Source: a bacterium
GTDB lineage: Bacteria > Omnitrophota > Gorgyraeia > Gygaellales > UBA12090
Direction of reading: 5' to 3'
Assembly: GCA_004299495.1 (NCBI GenBank)
Contig: SCPY01000256.1
Span: 1 to 8,511, forward strand
Length of the DNA: 8,511 nt
The notes under the pieces were generated by a model. That model saw only the letters and a list, made by a program, of their open reading frames with translations, was not told the origin of the DNA and did not search any database. A program made the translations under genes and the position numbers. Numbering within the stretch: position 1 is the stretch's first letter; every line of letters begins with the position of its first letter. Shown here piece by piece: positions 1 to 6,220 of the stretch.

Positions 1-1058
1 TAGACGCAATACGGTTCTTCGGACAGAAAATCTCCGGTAGCCGAATAAGCGCGGGCGCGGCATCCGCCGCAGACTTTCTTAAACTCGCAAAACCCGCACC
101 TGCCTTTTAATTTTGAATCATCCCTTAAGGTTTTGAAAAGCCCGCTTTCAAACCAGATAGTTTTGAACTCATCCTTTCTTAAATCCCCCGCCTTAACCGG
201 CAGATACCCGCAGCCAAAGACCTCGCCTTTATAGGAAACAAAACATACCCCCTGCCCCGCAAGGCAACCCTTGGTCATCTCATGGAAAGCGGATTTAGGC
301 GAATCACTTTCCGCCTTGCGGACAAAAGGCTGGCAGGCATCACAAGCCTTCGCCTGAACATCCCTCTGGCGAGCTACCCGGTAATAATGCGGGGCGCAGG
401 TGGCTTTTACGTGAAGCGAAGAATTTGACTTAAAATCGTACAGGCGGTTAAATGAGGCTTCGTATTCTTCGGCCGTAATCTCATCCCCCTCTATCGCTTT
501 ACCTCTTCCTACCGGAACCAGGTAGAATATATGATATGAAACTGCTCCTTGCGTCAAAGCGAGTGAGCCGATTTTCTCGATCTCCGCCAGGTTTCTTTTG
601 GTAATAGTAGTATTTATTTGCAGGGGAATTCCCGCGTCTTTAATGCGCTTAATTCCGGCTAAGGTTTTTTCAAAAGCGCCTTTCTTTCCGCAAAAGCTAT
701 CGTGGGAGCAGGCGCCCGCGCCATATACTGAAACGGCAGCTAATTTTATGCCGCTTTGCTTAAGCTGCCCGGCAATGTCCTTAGTAATTAATGAAGCATT
801 GGTGGCTAAGGTTGGCTTTAGGCCCGATTCATCCGCGTAGCGGACAAGTTCATAGATGTCATCGCGCAATAATGCCTCGCCTCCGGAAAAAACTATTATC
901 GGCTTGGCAAAAGAGGCGGCTTCCTTAATAAATTTTTTTGCCTCATCAGTAGTCAATTCATCGGTAGAGCGTTTGCTTTGGGCACAAGCGCGGCAATGAG
1001 GGCATTCTAAATTGCAGGCCCGGGTGGTTTCCCAGAAAATCAGGCGTAAATCCATCAT
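1..1058 (-). CDS. Radical SAM/SPASM protein, AhbD/NirJ-like (3' end outside window)
   Basis: The reading frame is open from the ATG at 1058 to the window edge, giving 352 residues with no stop. A second ATG follows at once (1055), so the start is uncertain by one codon; a TAG lies four codons upstream. The radical SAM cluster motif CxxxCxxC is at Cys15, 19 and 22, and the SAM-contacting GGE is at 59-61. A VPVGRG stretch near 181-186 and TCAPHYYRV near 220-228 resemble the haem d1/alternative haem radical SAM family. The C-terminal SPASM region carries Cys265, 272, 283, 321, 324, 330, 333 and 351, with CGGCRARAYSATGDF and EEPYC near the end. AhbD converts Fe-coproporphyrin III to haem b by two decarboxylations; NirJ and AhbC are relatives. 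The family call is strong, the exact substrate is not: no other haem genes are in view. It follows the prenyltransferase gene by 32 bases and is probably co-transcribed. Confidence 0.85.
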   Translation of the reverse strand, partial: MMDLRLIFWETTRACNLECPHCRACAQSKRSTDELTTDEAKKFIKEAASFAKPIIVFSGGEALLRDDIYELVRYADESGLKPTLATNASLITKDIAGQLKQSGIKLAAVSVYGAGACSHDSFCGKKGAFEKTLAGIKRIKDAGIPLQINTTITKRNLAEIEKIGSLALTQGAVSYHIFYLVPVGRGKAIEGDEITAEEYEASFNRLYDFKSNSSLHVKATCAPHYYRVARQRDVQAKACDACQPFVRKAESDSPKSAFHEMTKGCLAGQGVCFVSYKGEVFGCGYLPVKAGDLRKDEFKTIWFESGLFKTLRDDSKLKGRCGFCEFKKVCGGCRARAYSATGDFLSEEPYCV

Positions 1059-1090
1059 TGTTTTTTTCTAAAGAAGAAACTCCGCGGCGA

Positions 1091-2035
1091 TTAACTCTGC
1101 GGGATCAAAAATGCGATTGTCAGAAGAATTCCGTAGGTAAGCGTAAGAGCGATGGTAAGGGCATTTGCCGGAAGGAGCTTTTCCACTTCATTATAATTCC
1201 TCAAAGCAACTCTCGCGGACCTGATTGAGAAAATAAGCGTGGCCAGCACAATCCAGGAGAATTTCGGCAGGATATTATTGGTAATTAGAATCAAGCTGAA
1301 GAAATAGATCAGGAAAAGCCAGGCCACATACACATAGCTTGCCTTCTTTTTGCCAAGGCGTACCACCCAGTTGGTTTTGCCGGTGGTCTTGTCCGCTTCA
1401 TAGTCGGGGATCTCATTTATCCAGAGGGTACATCCCGCCAAAAGCCCCATCAGGCAGCCGATAAGAATAACATTTAAATCCACTGCCTGTGTCTGAACAT
1501 AATAAACCCCGCTTAACATTATCGGCCCGAAGGAAACCGCTACCGCAAACTCTCCCAGCCCTCTTTTAGAAAGATTAACCTTAGGGTGCACATAGCCGAC
1601 AGCCAGGAAAACCCCGATTATCCCCAATAAAAATATCGGCCAGCCTTTAAGCATGGCAAGATATATCCCTATGCTTGAGCCAATGGCGATGAATAAGCTT
1701 CCCCCTGCCAAAAGGGCTTGCGGGCTGAGCATCCCTTCCTGAATAACCCGTGAACCGCCGCTTAGCGGGGTGGGTGTCTGGTTGATATTATCGGTCCCTG
1801 AGCGAAAATCAAAATAGTCATTCAGGGAGCTGGTGCCGAAATGAATCAGCACCAGGCTTAGCGCGGACAATATCCACAAACGCAGGTCCAGATGGGCATT
1901 CCGGGAAACAATCGCCGCCCCCAGGAGGGAGACCACAATGGTTAAGGCAATAAAGGGCGGGCCCAAAACCCGAAGCCACCCCTTTACCCATTGCGTAGGA
2001 GAACGCGATATTAACTGGCGGATTTTAACTGGCAT
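1091..2035 (-). CDS. UbiA-family prenyltransferase, MenA-like
   Basis: This 314-residue, very hydrophobic protein has roughly eight or nine membrane segments. The two Asp-rich motifs of the UbiA superfamily are both present: NDYFDFRSGTD at 72-82 and DYEAD at 211-215. They bind Mg2+ and prenyl diphosphate. The stretch TPTPLSGGSRVIQEG (87-101) and the VVRLGKKKA after the second motif resemble MenA-type 1,4-dihydroxy-2-naphthoate prenyltransferases more than UbiA, haem O synthase or chlorophyll synthase. The likely reaction is transfer of a polyprenyl chain to an aromatic acceptor at the membrane, as in menaquinone synthesis, but the acceptor cannot be read from sequence and no other men genes are visible. 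The ATG lies 5 bases past the stop of the upstream gene, with an AGGA Shine-Dalgarno 9 bases before it. No frame damage is seen. Confidence 0.88.
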   Translation of the reverse strand: MPVKIRQLISRSPTQWVKGWLRVLGPPFIALTIVVSLLGAAIVSRNAHLDLRLWILSALSLVLIHFGTSSLNDYFDFRSGTDNINQTPTPLSGGSRVIQEGMLSPQALLAGGSLFIAIGSSIGIYLAMLKGWPIFLLGIIGVFLAVGYVHPKVNLSKRGLGEFAVAVSFGPIMLSGVYYVQTQAVDLNVILIGCLMGLLAGCTLWINEIPDYEADKTTGKTNWVVRLGKKKASYVYVAWLFLIYFFSLILITNNILPKFSWIVLATLIFSIRSARVALRNYNEVEKLLPANALTIALTLTYGILLTIAFLIPQS

Positions 2036-2040
2036 ATTGG

Positions 2041-3510
2041 TTATTCCTGACTGCCTATTTTCTTTCCATTGATTACCGCTGAAATAAGTTTATATATCTT
2101 AAAGGATGACTCTTCCGCATCTGTCGCCGTTTCACGCTCTGCGTAAATACAAAACTCCTCTACCTTTCCTATGCCCGGAGCAAGCCAAATTTCGCAATCA
2201 CTCTTCTCGTATCCGACACCCGATGCCTTCTTATTATAAATCACGGAAAACTTAAGGCAATCGGTAAATTTTCCAGCCGGGACTTCTATGTCTTCTATGG
2301 ATTCTAACTTAATCAGTCCAGTTTCGGCCACTTCCTCTTTCTTTTCACCGCTAACGCTATACTCGGACAAAATTGTCGAATATTCTTTAACTAGCCCTAT
2401 TTCTATATTAGGAAAGGCCAACCTAGGCGGCCTATACATTATATATTCGTCTTTGTATTCGTCTTCGCCTTTCTTAAAATTTTTATATATTTTTACTCCT
2501 TCAGAATCAAAATGTAAATACGCGCAATCCCCCTCTTTAGCCAATAACATCTTTATGACTTCTTTCCCATCAATTATTTCCTTGCCTTTTATCTCATTTA
2601 TTGCCCTATCACTTTCCTCATCATCTGTTACAGAGTACTCCCATATATTGCCCTGATTCATAGGATAGTATTCTTCTAAATTATACCCTAAGATCGAAGT
2701 GGAGTACAGAATTACTGATCCTACTCCTAAAATTAAAATCTTAGCATTTCCCGAAAGCAATCCCTTCCTCTTCGCTGCCTGCATCTTTGTTGTTTGTTTG
2801 AGGCACATCTTAAGTTTTATCAAATCCATAACTGCGTTAACTATTACTTTTTTGCTTGCGCCAGTCTGTTTTCCCTTTAACCTGGGAAAATGCCCTACCG
2901 GAACTTCCTTTACCTTACAACCTTTTGCTTTAGAAAAGATTTCTGCATAAAAGACTCCACCGTTACTTGTATGCGTATTTTCTAAATTTAACGTTCCTCT
3001 TTTAAACAGCTTAAATCCGCAGTTTATGTCTTTAAATTTCAATCCGAGCAGTAAAAATACTAACCACCCATATATCCTGCCCAACGCAACCCTCCAGAAA
3101 CTATCTTTTCTATTATATCTATTTCCTATTATTATATCATAATCATCAGCAAAAGAAATTAATTTATCGATCTCTGAAATATTAAATTGCCCATCAGCAT
3201 CCATAAACAAAACAAATGGATATCTGGACTCAACAAGCCCTGAAGTCAACGCCGCTCCATAACCTAAGTTTTTACGATGTGTTATTATCTTTGTGCAAGG
3301 AATCTTTTCTGACAATTGGTTTAATATCTTCTCAGTATTATCTTTGCTGCCATCGTTAACCAAAATGATCTCATAATCTTTAATTATCCTATGTGTTGAT
3401 AGAAATTTAGCCGACTCATCTACGGTCTTCTCTATGTTTCCCTCTTCGTTATACACAGGAAAAATAACAGAAAGAGAATATCTTTTATTAGAGAGATTTA
3501 ATTCTTCCAT
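2041..3510 (-). CDS. GT2 glycosyltransferase fused to an apparently exported C-terminal domain
   Basis: The protein has 489 residues. Residues 11-235 form a GT2 domain of the DPM1/GtrB type: FPVYNEEGNIEKTV at 17-30, VNDGSKDNT at 51-59, the metal-binding DAD at 104-106, GNRYNRK at 129-135 and INCGFKLFKR at 162-171. Such enzymes move a sugar from a nucleotide donor to polyprenyl phosphate or a lipid-linked acceptor on the cytoplasmic face. A basic stretch (AKRK, 246-249) and one hydrophobic helix (257-276) follow, then about 210 polar residues beginning YYPMNQGNIWEY (281-292) and holding VPAGKFTDCLKF (410-421) and IWLAPGIGKVEE (441-452). That pattern resembles small secreted beta-rich proteins of unknown function, so this part probably lies outside the inner membrane. 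A typical DPM1-like enzyme ends near residue 240, so the tail is an addition. The ATG lies 23 bases inside the 3' end of the upstream radical SAM gene, with no clear Shine-Dalgarno; no better start precedes the catalytic motifs. Confidence 0.85.
   Translation of the reverse strand: MEELNLSNKRYSLSVIFPVYNEEGNIEKTVDESAKFLSTHRIIKDYEIILVNDGSKDNTEKILNQLSEKIPCTKIITHRKNLGYGAALTSGLVESRYPFVLFMDADGQFNISEIDKLISFADDYDIIIGNRYNRKDSFWRVALGRIYGWLVFLLLGLKFKDINCGFKLFKRGTLNLENTHTSNGGVFYAEIFSKAKGCKVKEVPVGHFPRLKGKQTGASKKVIVNAVMDLIKLKMCLKQTTKMQAAKRKGLLSGNAKILILGVGSVILYSTSILGYNLEEYYPMNQGNIWEYSVTDDEESDRAINEIKGKEIIDGKEVIKMLLAKEGDCAYLHFDSEGVKIYKNFKKGEDEYKDEYIMYRPPRLAFPNIEIGLVKEYSTILSEYSVSGEKKEEVAETGLIKLESIEDIEVPAGKFTDCLKFSVIYNKKASGVGYEKSDCEIWLAPGIGKVEEFCIYAERETATDAEESSFKIYKLISAVINGKKIGSQE
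2045..2048 (-). promoter_or_regulatory. Ribosome binding site of the prenyltransferase gene
   Basis: AGGA lies 9 bases before the ATG at 2035 and inside the last codons of the GT2 fusion gene, whose TAA is at 2041-2043. This supports the chosen start and suggests translational coupling between the two genes. Confidence 0.6.
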
Positions 3511-4783
3511 ATAATAGTTTTATAGATTTCGATGTTAAGGATAAATCCAGGCACAACAGACGAGAAGGCCTTAAATAGTACTCGATAAATGCGTGGTGTA
3601 TAAATTTATCGACAACCGCGGACGACTCAACCCTGTCACAGCAAAGACCGGCTCCTTTGTAGGGGGTTATTCCGTGAAAAGAAACAAAATCAAAATTTAG
3701 TGCTTTGATATGGCGCAGCGCATTTCTTCTGTCTTCATCTGTTTCATTAGGCAGTCCAAACAGAAAAAAAGCAAGAGTCATTATACCGGATTTCTTGCAT
3801 AATTTAACCGCCCTTTCGATTTCTTCAACAGTAATATTCTTATTTAGATAATCCAACGGCTCCTGCCTGACAGCCTCAATTCCCAAATGAATTATCCTGC
3901 ATCCGGCCGCCTTCATTTTATTTAAAATCCCTATATCCAAAAGGTCAGCCCTGGTTTGACAGGCCCATCTAAACCGATATTCTTTCTTAATAAGGTAATC
4001 GCAAATCTGCTCAACGATTTCCTTGCAGGATAAGAAATCTAAATCCATAAAATAACCCGTTCTTACTCCATAACTTTCTACAGCAAGAGTTATTTCTTCC
4101 AACACTTGCTCCTTTGATTTTGACCTTACCCTGTCTCCATACATAATTTTATTGCAAAATATGCATTTGGAATAACAACCTCTGCTTATTTCAAACAAGG
4201 AAAACCTATCCCCAAGTATTTCATAAGAATATTTACGGAAATCCAGCAAATGAAAAGCCGGAACAGGTAGAGTTTTCATGCCTAACGGCTCTCTCGCCAG
4301 ATTGAAGGATATGTTTTCTCCATTAAAAAAAGTAACACCCTTTATTTGTGTCAGCTCGGCATTCCGGCATATTTCCAGGACGGTTTCCTCCGGCTCTCCT
4401 CTTATTACTGCCTTTGCCTTGGTTAATCTTAATATTTTTTCGGATTCCGCAGTACCATGATAACCCATAATATATACTTCTTCATGCGCGTCTCCTATGC
4501 GCCGAACAGTTTCCAGAAACGGGCTAATATTTATATTCGGGCACTGCCATCTGTCCAAAGGCGAAGAGGTGATAAAAATCTTATCGTAACCGCCTATGTA
4601 ATTAACTATTTTTTCTGCCGCTGTCCTCCTGGCATGCGCATCAAAGATTTTAACCTTATGACCCTCTTTTTCTAAAAGAGCCGCGCAATTAGCCAGGCAC
4701 AATGGAGGCCAGATGCGATTATAGGTATATTCGCCTTTACTATACGGATAAGGCAGGCAAGGGTTAACTAAAAGAATTTTCAT
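3488..4783 (-). CDS. B12-binding-type radical SAM protein (BchE/MiaB-like architecture)
   Basis: This 431-residue protein has an N-terminal Rossmann-like region (1-140) of the cobalamin-binding radical SAM type: KILLVNPCLP, PPLCLANCAALLEKEGHKV, FDAH at 47-50, MGYHGT at 106-111 and VIRGEPEETVLEI at 126-138. The radical SAM core follows, with CxxxCxxC at Cys203, 207 and 210 in the context FEISRGCYSKCIFC. The core continues with MDLDF (246-250), CQTRADLL (275-282), LGIEAVRQE (300-308) and FFLFGLPNETDED (339-351), all usual for this class. Members do methylations, cyclisations and other radical reactions on varied substrates; this one is not assignable. The classical DxHxxG cobalamin loop is only partly present (D48, H50, Arg at 53 in place of Gly), so B12 binding is uncertain. 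The ATG abuts the stop of the upstream GT2 gene with no gap, and the 3' end overlaps the next gene by 23 bases. Its place among glycosyltransferases hints at glycan or lipid modification (inference). Confidence 0.87.
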   Translation of the reverse strand: MKILLVNPCLPYPYSKGEYTYNRIWPPLCLANCAALLEKEGHKVKIFDAHARRTAAEKIVNYIGGYDKIFITSSPLDRWQCPNINISPFLETVRRIGDAHEEVYIMGYHGTAESEKILRLTKAKAVIRGEPEETVLEICRNAELTQIKGVTFFNGENISFNLAREPLGMKTLPVPAFHLLDFRKYSYEILGDRFSLFEISRGCYSKCIFCNKIMYGDRVRSKSKEQVLEEITLAVESYGVRTGYFMDLDFLSCKEIVEQICDYLIKKEYRFRWACQTRADLLDIGILNKMKAAGCRIIHLGIEAVRQEPLDYLNKNITVEEIERAVKLCKKSGIMTLAFFLFGLPNETDEDRRNALRHIKALNFDFVSFHGITPYKGAGLCCDRVESSAVVDKFIHHAFIEYYLRPSRLLCLDLSLTSKSIKLLYGRIKSL

Positions 4784-5501
4784 TTACTTACGGATAAACA
4801 TCCTCCTTAAAAATAGCCTGATGCCCAGAAAAAAGGCCTCATAGATTATCTGCTTTGACATCTTAGATGAGCCAAATTTTCGCTCGGTAAAAACTATGGG
4901 TATTTCTTTAATGCGCAATCCTGCTCTCTGACATAAAAAATTTACCTCTATCTGAAAGGCATAACCGGTTGAAACAATTGAAGCTAAAGGCAAAACCTCT
5001 AACACTTTCCGCAAAAAACATTTAAATCCGCTGGTGCAGTCGGTTATCCTTAAACCAGTCATCTTACGCGCATAGATATTAGCCACGTAACTGAGTATGA
5101 TCCTCTTTAAAGGCCAATCTACAATTCGTATTCCATTAAGATATCTTGAACCAATTACTACATCAGCATCTCTAATGGCTTCCAGGAAAGGCAATATATC
5201 CTGAGGATTATGAGAAAAATCAGCATCCATTTCAAAAACATAATCATATCCACGCTCAAGAGCAAACCTAAAACCTCTAATATAAGCCGAACCCAAGCCT
5301 AATTTTTCTTCCCGCTCTATCAAAAAAACTCTCTCTGCATATTGGCTATGCAGACCCTGTATTATTTTTTTAGTGCCATCAACAGAATTATCGTCAATAA
5401 TCAGAATGTGCGGATCCCCCCCCTAAACTTAACAGTTGATTAACCACCTCTTTAATATTATGGAACTCATTATATGTCGGCAGGATAATCAAGGTCTTCA
5501 T
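4784..5501 (-). pseudogene. Polyprenyl-phosphate hexose synthase-like GT2 (DPM1 type), frameshifted
   Basis: The gene starts at the ATG at 5501 with MKTLIILPTYNEFHNIKEVV and goes out of frame at a run of eight G (5416-5423), ending at a stop about 35 codons in. Removing one G restores 238 codons to the TAA at 4784-4786: LGGDPHILIIDDNSVDGT then follows, which is the expected second GT2 motif. In the restored protein the metal-binding DAD is at 92-94, GSRYLNG, the DCTSGFKCF motif and the KEIPIVFTERKFGSSKM tail all match polyprenol monophosphomannose synthases, and the length is normal for the short form without added membrane helices. The role would be to charge undecaprenyl phosphate with mannose or glucose for GT39 enzymes such as those encoded just upstream. 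The ATG overlaps the TGA of the upstream remnant (ATGA). Everything except the extra G looks intact, so a sequencing or assembly error is as likely as a real mutation. As it stands, only 179 codons from an internal TTG at 5323 stay open to the end. Confidence 0.9.
5416..5423 (-). repeat. Eight-G homopolymer at the frameshift site
   Basis: Eight C on the plus strand read as eight G on the coding strand, near codon 27 of the GT2 gene. Seven G would give one continuous frame. Such tracts are prone to indels in sequencing and to slipped-strand changes in cells. Confidence 0.95.
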
Positions 5502-5842
5502 TTTCCCTCATCCTTTAATAATTTCTTGGTCCGGCTTGATATTCCTCCATCTGGACGCCCGGGAATTACACATTCGCATCTTTTAATCGCGGTATCTTTT
5601 TTATTTTCCAGCAGATGAATCTCTGCCCGCCTTAGATAATACCTATACGTTTCGTTCTCTGGCACAGCAAATATATGTTCAGGTAAACTTATAAAATAGA
5701 AAGAGTGTATACTGAAATAACAAATAAATCCCAGAATGAAAAAATTAGCAAATTTATATTGCTCCTTAAGATTAACCAGCATTCGCGAACAAATAATAAT
5801 CTCGGGATATATCGCCGGGGCAGAAAAAAAGCAATAAACATT
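5498..5842 (-). pseudogene. C-terminal remnant of a GT39-like membrane glycosyltransferase with TPR-like tail
   Basis: This frame is open from just after a TAG at 5843-5845 to the TGA at 5498-5500. The first ATG in it is at 5782 (94 codons), but the homology begins earlier. The segment AIYPEIIICSRMLVNL, a membrane helix, and then SLPEHIFAVPE line up with PIYTAAIILASNLLADL, a helix, and NFPENCFVPRK in the partial protein at 8045-8511. Both then end in a short helical tail: YLRRAEIHLLENKKDTAIKR here and CERAGFYLSGGNSAKAEKL there, which resembles one TPR hairpin. This is therefore the end of a polytopic protein, not an independent small gene. It is in a different frame from the N-terminal remnant directly upstream, and the middle of the protein is missing between them. 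Its TGA overlaps the ATG of the next gene, a normal operon junction that outlived the decay. Confidence 0.72.
5511..5516 (-). promoter_or_regulatory. Ribosome binding site of the frameshifted GT2 gene
   Basis: AAAGGA lies 9 bases before the ATG at 5501, with a second purine run (GAGGG, 5505-5509) closer in. It supports 5501 as the true start and argues against a start at the internal TTG at 5323. Confidence 0.6.
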
Positions 5843-6212
5843 CTACGCCTATGATCCGCGCAGTGCCAATATGGAATGTTCAAACGTCAAGAATTAAAAG
5901 AGTAAACAAGCCTACCCCTATCGATTGCTCTGCCAATTTATGTATAAAATAAAGGCTAAATGTGCCAAGTAATGCAAAAATGATGCGCCCGCCAATATTG
6001 CTTTCGCCAAATATGGCATAGCCAACCTTTAGGATGTAAACAGTAAGCAGACGATTCTCAAGTCCGCGGTCTCCAATTGGCAAATTTATTCTAGACGGAC
6101 TAAAGGATATTTTTCTGGCAAACTCCAGCCTTTCTTCTTCTTCGCATTGTAAAGATATAATTATAGCAGAATAAAGGCGTATAAGAAATACCGTCACCAA
6201 AAGTAATAGCAT
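5843..6212 (-). pseudogene. N-terminal remnant of a GT39/PMT_2-type glycosyltransferase
   Basis: From the ATG at 6212 (an in-frame TTG at 6227 is an alternative) the sequence begins MLLLLVTVFLIRLYSAI, the usual first helix of a GT39 protein. Next come an acidic cluster EEEERLEFA where these enzymes carry the catalytic acidic residues, ENRLLTVYILKVGYAIFG and GGRIIFALLGTFSLYFIHKL, which match the start of bacterial PMT_2 domains. A TGA at 5880-5882 stops the frame after about 110 codons. Past it the same frame still reads FHIGTARIIGVECLL, as expected for the next GT39 segment, and then meets the C-terminal remnant in another frame. Family members are usually 450-600 residues, so roughly 250 or more residues are gone. 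The gene begins about 8 bases after the stop of the intact GT39 gene. The gene looks non-functional, although a 110-residue membrane peptide could still be made. Confidence 0.72.
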
Positions 6213-6220
6213 CTGCGCAT

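Noticed and set aside
598..840. Plus-strand open frame of 80 codons
   Set aside because: It lies opposite the radical SAM/SPASM gene, whose frame carries complete cysteine motifs; this frame has no recognisable protein features.
1059..1090. Possible terminator between the prenyltransferase and radical SAM genes
   Set aside because: Only a six-base palindrome (CCGCGG) and an A-rich stretch are present, with no stem-loop followed by a U run.
2288..2950. Plus-strand open frames opposite the GT2 fusion gene (2288-2656 and 2699-2950)
   Set aside because: Both are antisense to a frame with clear GT2 and tail motifs; their content mirrors the opposite strand's codons.
5880..5882. Possible reading of this UGA as tryptophan
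   Set aside because: The flanking frame does continue with GT39-like sequence, but other genes here (8045-8047, 5498-5500) end normally in UGA and this gene has further damage, so a nonsense mutation is the simpler explanation.
5689..5883. Minus-strand open frame of 64 codons starting with TTG
   Set aside because: It crosses the deletion junction in a third frame that matches neither half of the GT39 remnant, so it is a by-product of the decay.
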